DNA of 64,000 nucleotides from Roseofilum casamattae BLCC-M143 (GCF_030068455.1 NZ_JAQOSQ010000009.1:62001-126000), one strand, 5' to 3'. Counted from the stretch's first letter, positions 7,316 to 14,762 are shown. Notes: generated by a model not told the origin, from the sequence alone. Made by a program: numbers and translations.

Positions 7316-8611
7316 CTATTCCTTCCCGCGCAATGCCGCAACTTCTTCTGCCGAAATCACTTCTCCTTGAACGCCAAAATAAGCCAGTACCGCTGCTGCC
7401 TCCGCGCGAGTCACTGCTTTTTGGGGTTGCAACAATCTTGTATACCCAAAAACCCGGCGAATATTCGCATTATTTCCATTCTGAAAATCAGCCAAAATAC
7501 CAGGCAAAAATTGGCTATTAATTTTCCCCGAATCCTGAAATCCCCAGGTCTCTTTCACCGCATCCAACGTTGCCTTGGGGAGAGCGCTGCGACTATCTAA
7601 CGGAACTTTCCACGCAATCAAATTCTCGCGCGTTAGCGGAGCATCGGGACGAAAGCGAGTGGCTGTGGCATCTCCACTCAGAGCGCTGGGAATTAATCCG
7701 GTTTCTGCTAATCCTTGAATATAAGGAAAATCGGGATTGTTTTTAGGGACATCCTGAAACGCTGAATCCTGAGAGGTTGACGCCAAACGAATCTGTTTTC
7801 CCGGATCGTCTTGATACAATAAATTATTCACTTCAATCAACCAGCGCGCGTATTCCCCGCGAGTAATAATTCGATTCGGCTCGAAGGTTTCTAGAGACGC
7901 CACCTTATTCTCTAATTGAATAATCTTCAATGCCAGAACTTGTTTGGCTGCCGGTGCTAATTGTTCCGGAATATCGGAATTAGAACCTTCAGAAGTGTCA
8001 GACTCCGATGGTGCAGGAGTCGGAGATGTTTCCGGTGCGGGAGTTGTTTTCTCTTCACTCGAATTTACCTCCGGTTTTTCCTCGGGTTTCGGCACTGTCG
8101 CACTCGTTTCTTGACGGCGATAGGTGAGAGTATAGATGGTTTCGCCAGACTTGGGAGGCGCAAATGCGAGAGTTAGTTGCAAGTTATTTTGTTCTGCAAT
8201 AAGATTCCCCTCGTTATTCTCTTTCGGAGTGGTAATCTTCCAATTATTTTGCGTTAACTCCGTTTGGTAATATCGGCGAATTAATGTAGCCGAGTCGGCA
8301 CTAAACCAGCGAGTAATCGTTCCTTCCTCCGGTGGCGTTAACGGAGCCACAACTTCTAATGTCCCGTTTGGATATTCGGGAATATCTGTGGGAAAGTTTT
8401 CCGGAAGACTCACTTCTGCGGAGTCTGGAGTCGGACTCGGTTGTGGCGCAGGTGTTGCAGTCGCTTCCGGTGCGGGAGTTGGTTGCAGTTGCGGGTCGGG
8501 AGCGAGTATAGTTTCGAGAGTATTGCCTCCCGAGCTATTCGCGCAGGACGCCAGAGAGACAACCGCCACTGCGATCGCCGGTAATGCTAGAATTTTCGGA
8601 CGATGGGACAC
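7316..8611 (-). CDS. SLH-domain lipoprotein
   Basis: This 431-residue protein begins with a lipoprotein signal (SLASC, Cys at about residue 23). A Pro/Thr/Ala/Ser/Glu-rich linker follows, then a small domain around EVVAPLTPPEEGTITRWFSADSATLIRRYYQ and a second acidic low-complexity linker. The C-terminal 200 residues contain S-layer-homology repeats: RIITRGEYARWLIEVNNL, FPYIQGLAETGLIPS with FRPDAPLTRENL, and VTRAEAAAVLAYFG. SLH domains bind pyruvylated cell-wall polymers, so the protein probably anchors at the envelope, tethered to a membrane by its lipid. The family occurs as a conserved cyanobacterial protein of unknown job. A rhodanese lipoprotein gene lies just upstream on the same strand. 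Confidence 0.85.
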   Translation of the reverse strand: MSHRPKILALPAIAVAVVSLASCANSSGGNTLETILAPDPQLQPTPAPEATATPAPQPSPTPDSAEVSLPENFPTDIPEYPNGTLEVVAPLTPPEEGTITRWFSADSATLIRRYYQTELTQNNWKITTPKENNEGNLIAEQNNLQLTLAFAPPKSGETIYTLTYRRQETSATVPKPEEKPEVNSSEEKTTPAPETSPTPAPSESDTSEGSNSDIPEQLAPAAKQVLALKIIQLENKVASLETFEPNRIITRGEYARWLIEVNNLLYQDDPGKQIRLASTSQDSAFQDVPKNNPDFPYIQGLAETGLIPSALSGDATATRFRPDAPLTRENLIAWKVPLDSRSALPKATLDAVKETWGFQDSGKINSQFLPGILADFQNGNNANIRRVFGYTRLLQPQKAVTRAEAAAVLAYFGVQGEVISAEEVAALRGKE

Positions 8612-8659
8612 AAACGAATAATGGGGTGCTAAACAGTAACGAAGCGTATGAGATCCATA

Positions 8660-9661
8660 TTACTCCAGAGGATAACTTTCCGCCGGACTCGCCGACCATT
8701 CCCACATCGATCCGGCATAATTTCGCACATTAATACCTAGGGTAACCAACATGGCTGCCAACCAAGCCGAGCGAATCCCGCCGGTACAATAGACAATAAC
8801 TTCAATCTCTCCAGTAATCCCCACCTCCGCCAAGTTTCGCAAAATATCCGGTTGCGATAATAACATTCCATTCGATTGCAAAAAGTCCTTAAAATACAAA
8901 TTCACCGCACCGGGAATATGACCTCCGCGCCGTTCTCCATAAGGGGTTTTTCCAGCAAACTCGCGCGGTTCTCGGCTATCGATAATAACCACATTATCCC
9001 CACGTAACTGCTCTTGCAATTCCTCTTTTGCGATCGCCCAATCCGGATTCCGCTGCACGACAAAATCCCCAGGCATCGGCGTTAACGGCTTGTCCTCCCG
9101 TTCCGGAACATCCGCCTGCACCAATGCTGCAAACCCCCCATCAACCATAACTGCTTGCGAATGTCCCAACGTCCGCAACATCCAAACAATACGACCGTCT
9201 TCTCCCCAACCCTCGGGAGGATTAGCAAAAACTACTACAGGGCGATCGGCGGAAATGCCCAACCCTTGCAATTTTTCTGTCAACTGGCGATCGTCCTCCA
9301 GTAGTTGTCCGCGATGAATTGCATCGTTGGGTGAAAAATCTTGCCAGCGTACCGGAATAGCGCCTTGCAACTGTCCTTTGGCTCCACGACCGCGAGCATC
9401 TAATAAAATAGCGCCAGCCTCAATCAATTGTTTGGCTTCGGTGGCATCCACAACCCATCGATGTTGCAAGGAGGTTTCGGCAGCATAAGATTGGGTAAAC
9501 AAACTAGACGTCTGCGATCGCGCCATCTCTGTATTTACCCCAGTAACCGGCGCGCTCTCCCCCGCCATCGTACCGTGCAGGCGCCCGCAGGCGATGGTCA
9601 GCAGACACAGTAATGACGTTACGATTGACTTCAACTTCATCGGTGGCGATCGCAGAACCAT
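8660..9661 (-). CDS. Two-domain rhodanese sulfurtransferase, lipoprotein-like
   Basis: This 333-residue protein has a lipobox-like LLTIACG near residue 25 and then two rhodanese domains. The first (about 65-185) has LDARGRGAKGQL but no catalytic cysteine in the loop VVVFANPPEG. The second (about 200-330) has IDSREPREFAGK and the active-site loop VYCTGGIRS with the nucleophilic Cys. This layout fits thiosulfate or 3-mercaptopyruvate sulfurtransferases, which move sulfane sulfur to cyanide or other thiols. The signal suggests periplasmic or membrane-anchored action. I keep the ATG at 9661 because gggaggaaa lies 10-18 bases upstream; an ATG at 9640 has no such site. It sits 48 bp upstream of the SLH gene and may be cotranscribed with it. 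Confidence 0.85.
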   Translation of the reverse strand: MVLRSPPMKLKSIVTSLLCLLTIACGRLHGTMAGESAPVTGVNTEMARSQTSSLFTQSYAAETSLQHRWVVDATEAKQLIEAGAILLDARGRGAKGQLQGAIPVRWQDFSPNDAIHRGQLLEDDRQLTEKLQGLGISADRPVVVFANPPEGWGEDGRIVWMLRTLGHSQAVMVDGGFAALVQADVPEREDKPLTPMPGDFVVQRNPDWAIAKEELQEQLRGDNVVIIDSREPREFAGKTPYGERRGGHIPGAVNLYFKDFLQSNGMLLSQPDILRNLAEVGITGEIEVIVYCTGGIRSAWLAAMLVTLGINVRNYAGSMWEWSASPAESYPLE

Positions 9662-9860
9662 AACTTAATGTTTTCCTCCCATTCAAGTCTAAGAGAAATC
9701 TCCCACTACCTGTCAAATTCTGCTAACATTGACGCGAGTGGTTGCGGCTCCAGTCAAGATATCCAGGACATATACGACCCGGATTTGGCGATCGCCGGTT
9801 CCCTCATTTCACATTCATCCAACTTCGTCCAACTTCGTCAGGTTTAGGGTAGCAACCGAG

Positions 9861-10715
9861 ATGCCACAGCTCAATCCAGCAGAGATTACCGATGCTCTCA
9901 ACACGGTCTTACAAGCCCAAGGGGTAACTGCAAAAGCACTGGTTAAAGAAGGATGCTTGCATATCCTCCTCGAAGGAGAAGAAATCCCAGAACAAGACCA
10001 ATACGTCCCCGTGATTCAGGATGAAATCTTGAACATGGGTATCGAGTCGGTTCCCACCCTGCAAATCTACGGTCGGCAAACAGGCATGAAAAAGCCCAGT
10101 TGGAGCGAAACCATCGATTTATTGCAACTGAGAGAAGAAGAAGAAGATTTACCCAACTTTGCTCTGGATGACCCTGACGATGACATGGACTACGATGAGT
10201 CTTATGACTCCAATGGTCATGGGATGAATGGTTCCGAAGCTGATGAATTAGATGATGAAGAACCGGATGAGAAGAAAAAGACACCACTCAGCAAATACCT
10301 GCCCTTATTAGCCATTCCCATCCTTGCCCTCATTGGTGGCGCCGTTTGGTGGTTCGTGCTCCGACCCTCTCCGGACATTCCTCCCGTACCTGCATTAGCT
10401 CCAGAGACTCCCTCGGAGGAAGTCACAACCGAACCAGCAAGCGAACCTGTCGAAGCCAGTCCCGCTTCAACTCCTCCTGCTTCTACCGACCCTTGGCGAG
10501 ATGGAATCAATGCCGCAACCCAGGCGTCACAAGCAGCACAAACGGCTAGTACTCGTGCTGAATGGGAAGCCGTTGCCAGTCAGTGGCAGCAAGCGCGAGA
10601 TTTAATGGCTCAAGTTCCGGAAGATAACGAGAACTATAGTGCGGCTCAAGAGCGAGTAATTAGTTACGGCGATAATGCGAATTCGGCTTTAACTTGGGCA
10701 GAGCGAAGTAATTAA
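9861..10715 (+). CDS. Conserved cyanobacterial single-span membrane protein
   Basis: The frame is open from 9729, but the conserved sequence begins at the ATG at 9861 (MPQLNPAEITDAL), so I use that start, giving 284 residues. The N-terminal domain (about 1-90) has TDALNTVLQAQGVTAKALVKEG and a strand-rich segment. A strongly acidic linker follows, then one membrane helix (about 148-167, LLAIPILALIGGAVWWFVL). After that come a Pro/Glu-rich spacer and a helical C-terminus with repeated Ala and Gln (AATQASQAAQTASTRAEWE). The topology suggests a cytoplasmic N-domain and an outside C-domain. The function is unknown. It is the last protein gene before the tRNA array. Confidence 0.7.
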   Translation: MPQLNPAEITDALNTVLQAQGVTAKALVKEGCLHILLEGEEIPEQDQYVPVIQDEILNMGIESVPTLQIYGRQTGMKKPSWSETIDLLQLREEEEDLPNFALDDPDDDMDYDESYDSNGHGMNGSEADELDDEEPDEKKKTPLSKYLPLLAIPILALIGGAVWWFVLRPSPDIPPVPALAPETPSEEVTTEPASEPVEASPASTPPASTDPWRDGINAATQASQAAQTASTRAEWEAVASQWQQARDLMAQVPEDNENYSAAQERVISYGDNANSALTWAERSN

Positions 10716-10810
10716 GCTAAATCTTGACAATACGATTATGGTTCGATCGATGATTGCGCGAGAGTCTATTTCTCTGGAGTCATCAGAAAACATTAGTGGG
10801 TTATCAACAG

Positions 10811-10882
10811 TAGTCCCGGTCGGACTCGAACCGACAACATCTTGTTTGTAAGACAAGTACTCTACCATTGAGCTACAGGACT
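10811..10882 (-). tRNA. tRNA-Val (anticodon TAC)
   Basis: A complete cloverleaf with acceptor AGTCCTG/CGGGACT, a TTCGAGT T-loop and anticodon loop CTTACAA (anticodon at 10848-10850). The discriminator is A and CCA is not encoded. It is the last tRNA of the array. Confidence 0.93.
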
Positions 10883-10898
10883 AAATTGAATAAGACAG

Positions 10899-10969
10899 AG
10901 CGAATAACGGGGTTTGAACCCGTACCAAGAGGTTGGAAGCCTCACATGCTACCGTTACACCATATTCGC
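10899..10969 (-). tRNA. tRNA-Gly (anticodon TCC)
   Basis: Acceptor GCGAATA/TATTCGC is fully paired and the anticodon loop is CTTCCAA (anticodon at 10935-10937). The discriminator is U as usual for Gly, and no CCA is encoded. It lies 16 bp from tRNA-Val and 28 bp after the TIGR02452 gene stop, in the same orientation. Confidence 0.93.
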
Positions 10970-10997
10970 TTAAACTAATTGGAAAGGATAATGCTTT

Positions 10998-11843
10998 TTA
11001 TCGATTAAATCGGCGTTCAAATTCAGCCAGTATATGCTGCTGTTTGTTCGATGAAAGAACCGAGAATAAAACAAACTGAAATCGCTGCCAGAACGGTTGG
11101 TTTGGTAAGAGTAAATCGGCAAATGTTTGCCCTACTATTGCCGGATCGTTGCAGAAAACTCCACATCCCCAAGCTCCAAGTACGAGAGCATCGCAACCGT
11201 AATGCGCGGCTAAACTCAAGACTTTGCTAGCGCGATCGCGCAATACTTCCGGAATTTGTTCGAGCTGTTTCGGATTCTGCCGTTTTATTTGCCCTGCATT
11301 CGGTGCTGGACTGGTAATAAAATCAACCGAGTAAGGTTCTTCTAAAAATGCACCGCTATCTTGGCGAAATACCGGACAATTTGGCGAATAAATTATTCGA
11401 TTGGAATATAATAAGTCGCGATGAGCGCGATGATAGTCATAGTATTGTCGGCATTGAGTTAAACTTAAATATAATGCGGAAGAGCGAGCTAAACTTTCTT
11501 CCTGGGCTTGAGCGCCATTGAGAAAACCTCCGCCAGGATTTTTAGACGAGGCAAAATTCAGTACGGCAATGCGTTGGAATTTTTGCGATCGCGCCAGTCG
11601 TTCGGCCCCTATTAATGTAGTTTCATTTTGAGCGAGAAACTCAGTGCGATCGTACTGAGGAGGGCGAGCGAGAACTTCTTTCTCCAGGTTAATTAAGGTC
11701 TCGGGATCGTAATATTTGGTCTGAGACAAACATTGTTTAATATCGCGATCGAGATTAACCCGCACTCCTTGCTCGGAATGATAATATCCGGCATTGAGAA
11801 TATTAAGTGTATCTTGGGCGATCGCCCTGCGCTTCATTTTCAT
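10998..11843 (-). CDS. TIGR02452 family protein (microbial PARG/macro-like fold) inside the tRNA array
   Basis: I choose the ATG at 11843 (MKMKRRAIAQDTL). It has GAGG eight bases upstream, and the longer frame to 11906 would run into a tRNA. The 281-residue protein matches TIGR02452. The N-terminal lid AIAQDTLNILNAGYY is followed by AVLNFASSKNPGGGFLNGAQAQEE, whose GGG and Glu pair resemble the catalytic loop of poly-ADP-ribose glycohydrolases. After it come LVLGAWGCGVFCNDP and a C-terminal helix. Relatives are proposed to bind or remove ADP-ribose; activity in bacteria is poorly known. It is cooriented with the tRNAs on both sides, 40 bp after tRNA-Met, so it is probably transcribed with them. 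That context suggests a stress or phage-response role, which is inference. Confidence 0.85.
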   Translation of the reverse strand: MKMKRRAIAQDTLNILNAGYYHSEQGVRVNLDRDIKQCLSQTKYYDPETLINLEKEVLARPPQYDRTEFLAQNETTLIGAERLARSQKFQRIAVLNFASSKNPGGGFLNGAQAQEESLARSSALYLSLTQCRQYYDYHRAHRDLLYSNRIIYSPNCPVFRQDSGAFLEEPYSVDFITSPAPNAGQIKRQNPKQLEQIPEVLRDRASKVLSLAAHYGCDALVLGAWGCGVFCNDPAIVGQTFADLLLPNQPFWQRFQFVLFSVLSSNKQQHILAEFERRFNR

Positions 11844-11882
11844 TATCCAGACCTCAAAATAGGAATTCAATACAGGATAATT

Positions 11883-11959
11883 TGGTAACGGGGGTGAGAG
11901 TTGCACTCACCGATGTCTGGGGTATGAACCCAACGAGCCTCTCTTGCTCCATCCCCGCC
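11883..11959 (-). tRNA. tRNA-Met-like (anticodon CAT), irregular
   Basis: The D-arm GAGC...GCTC and an anticodon stem rich in G-C resemble initiator tRNA; the anticodon lies at 11924-11926. CCA is encoded (11883-11885). Oddities are a T-loop of TGCAACT (G instead of U at position 55), two G-U pairs at the end of the acceptor stem, and one extra base between the acceptor and D stems. It may be a degenerate or specialised copy. Confidence 0.7.
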
Positions 11960-11962
11960 TAA

Positions 11963-12036
11963 TACCCCTGGCTGGACTCGAACCAGCAACCTCTTCGTTC
12001 TTAGCGAAGCACCTCTTACCATTGGGCTACAGGGGC
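11963..12036 (-). tRNA. tRNA with Leu anticodon AAG, short variable loop
   Basis: Acceptor GCCCCTG/CAGGGGT, anticodon stem CTTCG/CGAAG and T-loop TTCGAGT are all sound. The anticodon AAG (12000-12002) reads CUU (Leu), but the variable loop is only 5 bases, whereas normal tRNA-Leu has a long variable arm. A34 is rare in bacteria outside tRNA-Arg. Confidence 0.8.
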
Positions 12037-12114
12037 AAATTCAATTAATAATGAATAATTAATAATTGGTTTGGTCGATCGAGTTAGAAACTGGGTTTCT
12101 GGTGTTTCTAACAA

Positions 12115-12188
12115 TACCCCTGGCAGGATTTGAACCTGCAAAACACTTATCCTGAGTAAGTGATGTCTGCCAGTTGCATCACAGGGGC
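12115..12188 (-). tRNA. tRNA with Leu anticodon CAG, short variable loop
   Basis: The acceptor GCCCCTG/CAGGGGT is the same as in the neighbouring AAG tRNA. The anticodon loop is CTCAGGA (anticodon 12152-12154) and the T-loop TTCAAAT. The variable loop is 5 bases, so it lacks the class II arm. The discriminator is A and there is no CCA. Confidence 0.8.
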
Positions 12189-12239
12189 AAATCAATGAAT
12201 AATTAATAATTAGTAATTAATAATTGTTCGTTGATTCCA

Positions 12240-12313
12240 TGCTCCTGGTGGGAGTCGAACCCACAACAAACGAATTTTAAGTCCGCTGCGTCTGCCAATT
12301 GCGCCACAAGAGC
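12240..12313 (-). tRNA. tRNA with Leu anticodon TAA, short variable loop
   Basis: Acceptor GCTCTTG/CAGGAGC, anticodon loop CTTAAAA (anticodon 12277-12279), T-arm GTGGG/CCCAC. The variable loop is TTGTT, again class I in shape. The anticodon stem contains two G-U pairs. The discriminator is A and there is no CCA. Confidence 0.8.
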
Positions 12314-12348
12314 AAAGTTTTTAAAAACTAGACGATCGAGAATTTTGG

Positions 12349-12421
12349 AGGGTCGTATAGGAGTTGAACCTATCTAGTTCCGGTTAAAAGCCGGATGCAT
12401 CAGCCGCTCTGCCAACGACCC
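12349..12421 (-). tRNA. tRNA-Lys (anticodon TTT), atypical D-arm
   Basis: The acceptor GGGTCGT/ACGACCC is typical of tRNA-Lys, and the anticodon loop is CTTTTAA (anticodon 12386-12388). The D-arm region is unusual and the discriminator is U instead of the usual A, so charging by LysRS cannot be assumed. Confidence 0.8.
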
Positions 12422-12427
12422 CAGAAA

Positions 12428-12503
12428 TGGTTGCCTCGCCAGGGATCGAACCTGGAGTCTTTAGATTCAAAGTCTAAGATGTTACCAATTACACCACAAG
12501 GCA
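12428..12503 (-). tRNA. tRNA-Gln (anticodon TTG), CCA encoded
   Basis: Acceptor TGCCTTG/CGAGGCA, anticodon stem TTAGA/TCTAA with loop CTTTGAA (anticodon 12468-12470), T-loop TTCGATC. CCA is encoded at 12428-12430. It lies 6 bp from tRNA-Lys. Confidence 0.88.
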
Positions 12504-12504
12504 A

Positions 12505-12639
12505 AGAATGGAGAGCGCAGGGACGGGGCATTCCGCTGCACTCTCGGACTAGATCCAGCGCTGTCAGGGCACAATGTCATTGCACCGGGTGCAGCTTATC
12601 AGGAACAATGACAAGGAATTCGCCGGATTTAATCCTTAA
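12505..12639 (-). other. Spacer in the tRNA array, no tRNA recognised
   Basis: This 135-bp stretch separates tRNA-Gln from tRNA-Tyr and is the longest spacer in the main block. It holds an imperfect inverted repeat (gagagcgcag at 12511-12520 with ctgcactctc at 12536-12545) and a tgcac/gtgca hairpin at 12581-12593. I found no canonical T-arm or anticodon arm. It could be a decayed tRNA or a processing structure. Confidence 0.4.
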
Positions 12640-12720
12640 AGGGCCGAGCAGGATTTGCACCTGCAACGCAAACGCGACAGTTTTACAGACTGCTGCCCAC
12701 ACTCGTAGGCGAGCCGACCC
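12640..12720 (-). tRNA. tRNA-Tyr (anticodon GTA), atypical T-loop
   Basis: Acceptor GGGTCGG/TCGGCCC, anticodon loop CTGTAAA (anticodon 12684-12686) and a long class II variable arm as expected for Tyr. The T-loop is TGCAAAT instead of TTCAAAT, and the discriminator is U instead of A. Confidence 0.85.
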
Positions 12721-12808
12721 ATAGGAAATACTCTTCATTGATGTAGTATGTATGTTACACTCGTTGGGAGCGATCGCATACTACAACTCGTCCAGAGCAT
12801 AGTTGCCA

Positions 12809-12892
12809 CGGAGAGAACAGGACTCGAACCTGCAATGGAATTAACCCACGCTTCCTTAGCAAGGAAGTGCCTTACCATTCGGCCACCTCTCC
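12809..12892 (-). tRNA. tRNA-Ser (anticodon GCT)
   Basis: Acceptor GGAGAGG/TCTCTCC, anticodon stem CTTCC/GGAAG with loop TTGCTAA (anticodon 12858-12860), a long class II variable arm, T-loop TTCGAGT and discriminator G. This is a regular tRNA-Ser. Confidence 0.93.
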
Positions 12893-12895
12893 CCA

Positions 12896-12970
12896 TAGTG
12901 CCGACGGGACTCGAACCCGCAATCTCTGGCTTGAAAGACCAGTGGCTTCAACCAATTTGCCTACGGCACC
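12896..12970 (-). tRNA. tRNA-Glu (anticodon TTC)
   Basis: Acceptor GGTGCCG/CGGCACT, anticodon stem CTGGT/GCCAG with loop CTTTCAA (anticodon 12933-12935), T-arm GCGGG/CCCGT. The discriminator is A. It lies 3 bp from tRNA-Ser, so the two must be cut from one precursor. In cyanobacteria tRNA-Glu also feeds tetrapyrrole synthesis; whether this copy does is unknown. Confidence 0.88.
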
Positions 12971-13030
12971 AAACAATTCATTCCCCTTGGCATAATGCCA
13001 ATACCAATAAGGGTTCCATCGATCGCCGAA

Positions 13031-13104
13031 CGGGGCTGACGGGACTCGAACCCGCGACATCTTGTTCGACAGACAAGCACTCTGACCGACTGAGCTACAA
13101 CCCC
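13031..13104 (-). tRNA. tRNA-Asp (anticodon GTC)
   Basis: Acceptor GGGGTTG/CAGCCCC, anticodon stem CTTGT/ACAAG with loop CTGTCGA (anticodon 13068-13070), T-loop TTCGAGT, discriminator G. It is a regular tRNA-Asp and the promoter-proximal member of the array. Confidence 0.95.
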
Positions 13105-13232
13105 ACAAAATCGGCAATCTCAGAGAACATATGGGTTGGGGAATGACCAACTGTTATGGACTATTCAGTTATCGAGGTTCTAGGAAGCGGAAGAGACGAA
13201 CGCGAACGTTTCCTCTCTCCTGCTCTATCAAT

Positions 13233-13261
13233 ATACTACATAACATAATACAAGATGTCAA
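13233..13261 (-). promoter_or_regulatory. Sigma-70-type promoter for the tRNA array
   Basis: On the minus strand TTGACA (13261-13256) is followed after exactly 17 bases by TAGTAT (13238-13233). The predicted start near 13226 lies about 120 bases upstream of tRNA-Asp. The near-consensus boxes suggest strong transcription of the whole array. A TTTGGGCG/CGCCCAAA-type palindrome at 13280-13297 sits just upstream. Confidence 0.6.
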
Positions 13262-13391
13262 GGGTGAATTGAGAAAAAATTTGGGCGATCGCCCAAAACC
13301 CTACGAAACCTTACATTACCCATAAGAATTTGCATCGTTTCTACAGAATGGACTATAAGCTAGTACAGGCAAAATTCGAGGAGTAGAACGG

Positions 13392-14204
13392 ATGAGTGGG
13401 TTGAGAAACGCTTTAGGGATGTTAGAGGGAACGAGTCGGACGTTTTATATTCCGATTACTCGCCTTCCTCCCCAACTACAAGAGGCTGTGGCATCGGGTT
13501 ATCTGTGTATGCGAGCTATTGATGAGATTGAAGATCATCCCAGCTTGGAGAATGAGGTCAAAGCTCAATTATTGCGCCAGATGAGCTGGAGTTTGCAGTC
13601 CGGAACGAACAATACAGCCTTAGCTCGAACGAGTCTTGATTGGGGCAGCCACCATTCCGAGATTCCAGAAGTCAGCTTAAGATTATTAGAGTGGGCAACC
13701 TTAGCACCAGAAGCGATCGCCCCGAGAATTTGGGATGCCACCGCAGCCATGGCCAATCGGATGGCAGACTGGGCAGAGCGTAACTGGAGGGTGGATACCG
13801 AGCGCGATCTCGACTGCTATACCTTTAGCGTTGCCGGTGCAGTAGGGTTAATGCTCTCGGATTTGTGGGCCTGGTACGATGGCACCCAGACCAACCGGAC
13901 TCAGGCAGTTGGATTTGGCCGGGGACTACAATCAGTAAATATCCTCCGCAATTATCGCGAGGATTTGCAGCGAGGCGTCAGTTTCTTTCCGCAAGGATGG
14001 ACGATGGGAGATATGCAGAACTACGCTCGCCGCAATTTGCAACTGGCCAACGAATACACCCAAGCTCTACCTTCCGGCCCGGCACTGGATTTTTGTAAAA
14101 TTCCCTTAGCTTTAGCTCATGCTACCCTGGATGTACTTAATGATGGTGAAGAGAAACTCAGTCGCAGTGCGGTCTTGACCTTAATTCAACAAATTACCAG
14201 TTAG
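13392..14204 (+). CDS. Squalene/phytoene synthase family protein
   Basis: This 270-residue protein belongs to the head-to-head prenyl synthase family, which condenses two prenyl diphosphates to presqualene/squalene or phytoene. The first aspartate-rich motif is DEIED (about residue 44) in YLCMRAIDEIEDHP. The second is the NILRNYREDLQRGVSFFP segment near residue 185, in the form typical of squalene synthases. The initial SRTFYIPITRLPP also matches the family. It is shorter than typical CrtB (about 310 residues). Which product it makes cannot be decided; the neighbours are envelope genes, not carotenoid genes. A GAGGAG site lies a few bases before the ATG. The next gene starts 30 bp downstream. 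Confidence 0.85.
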   Translation: MSGLRNALGMLEGTSRTFYIPITRLPPQLQEAVASGYLCMRAIDEIEDHPSLENEVKAQLLRQMSWSLQSGTNNTALARTSLDWGSHHSEIPEVSLRLLEWATLAPEAIAPRIWDATAAMANRMADWAERNWRVDTERDLDCYTFSVAGAVGLMLSDLWAWYDGTQTNRTQAVGFGRGLQSVNILRNYREDLQRGVSFFPQGWTMGDMQNYARRNLQLANEYTQALPSGPALDFCKIPLALAHATLDVLNDGEEKLSRSAVLTLIQQITS

Positions 14205-14234
14205 CGGGCGCGATCGCTCGAGGAGGAGATGCAG

Positions 14235-14762
14235 GTGCTTGCGAATCGGCCAAAATATCTGGAAATTGCCCGACTAGGATGTATCCTACTGATACTAGGA
14301 GGATGCCAATCGGGCGATCCTCAACTCCGACAAGCCTCACAGGCAATGGCGCAAATGGCAACTAGCAAAATGCTCTCTCGGTCCTGCTTTTATTGGGTCT
14401 ATCCTGAGGGACAGCCTTCAGAGTATATCGATTACCTCTTTTCCGATTTGGGAACGGTAGAGTGGCCGATTGCCTTAGATGCCATGGAAGCCGAGCAAAT
14501 GAAAGCCATTAGACAAACTCCGCTTCCGCCAGAGGTTAGAGTCTCTCCTCTGGAGCGCAACTATCCACAAGAGAAAGAATTAGTGCTACTTCCCGATGAT
14601 GAGAATGGCACGATCGCAGCTCGAGGATATATGCCTGATGAAGAGACCCCAACGTTGGAGACAGCGTGGCCGTTGGCGATCGCAACTCCAGATGAAATCA
14701 CGGCACAATTCTGCCATTCTAATATTGAGTTAGGGATTGAAGGCAGCACATCAAATCCCTAA
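14235..14762 (+). CDS. Small lipoprotein of unknown function
   Basis: The start is probably the GTG at 14235: aggaggag ends at 14228, leaving normal spacing, whereas the ATG at 14229 is too close to that site. The roughly 175-residue product has a hydrophobic signal with lipobox ILGGC near residue 25. The mature part contains SRSCFYWVYPEG, and ATPDEITAQFCHS near the end; its cysteines may pair. I recognise no family. It follows the squalene/phytoene synthase-like gene by 30 bp and precedes a methyltransferase by 52 bp, so an operon is likely. Confidence 0.65.
   Translation: MLANRPKYLEIARLGCILLILGGCQSGDPQLRQASQAMAQMATSKMLSRSCFYWVYPEGQPSEYIDYLFSDLGTVEWPIALDAMEAEQMKAIRQTPLPPEVRVSPLERNYPQEKELVLLPDDENGTIAARGYMPDEETPTLETAWPLAIATPDEITAQFCHSNIELGIEGSTSNP

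Noticed and set aside
12395-13146. Two plus-strand frames of 109 and 132 codons across the tRNA array
   Set aside because: They run over tRNA genes on the opposite strand; motifs such as GLEP or GLEPATS come from T-arm sequence and are a classic false call.
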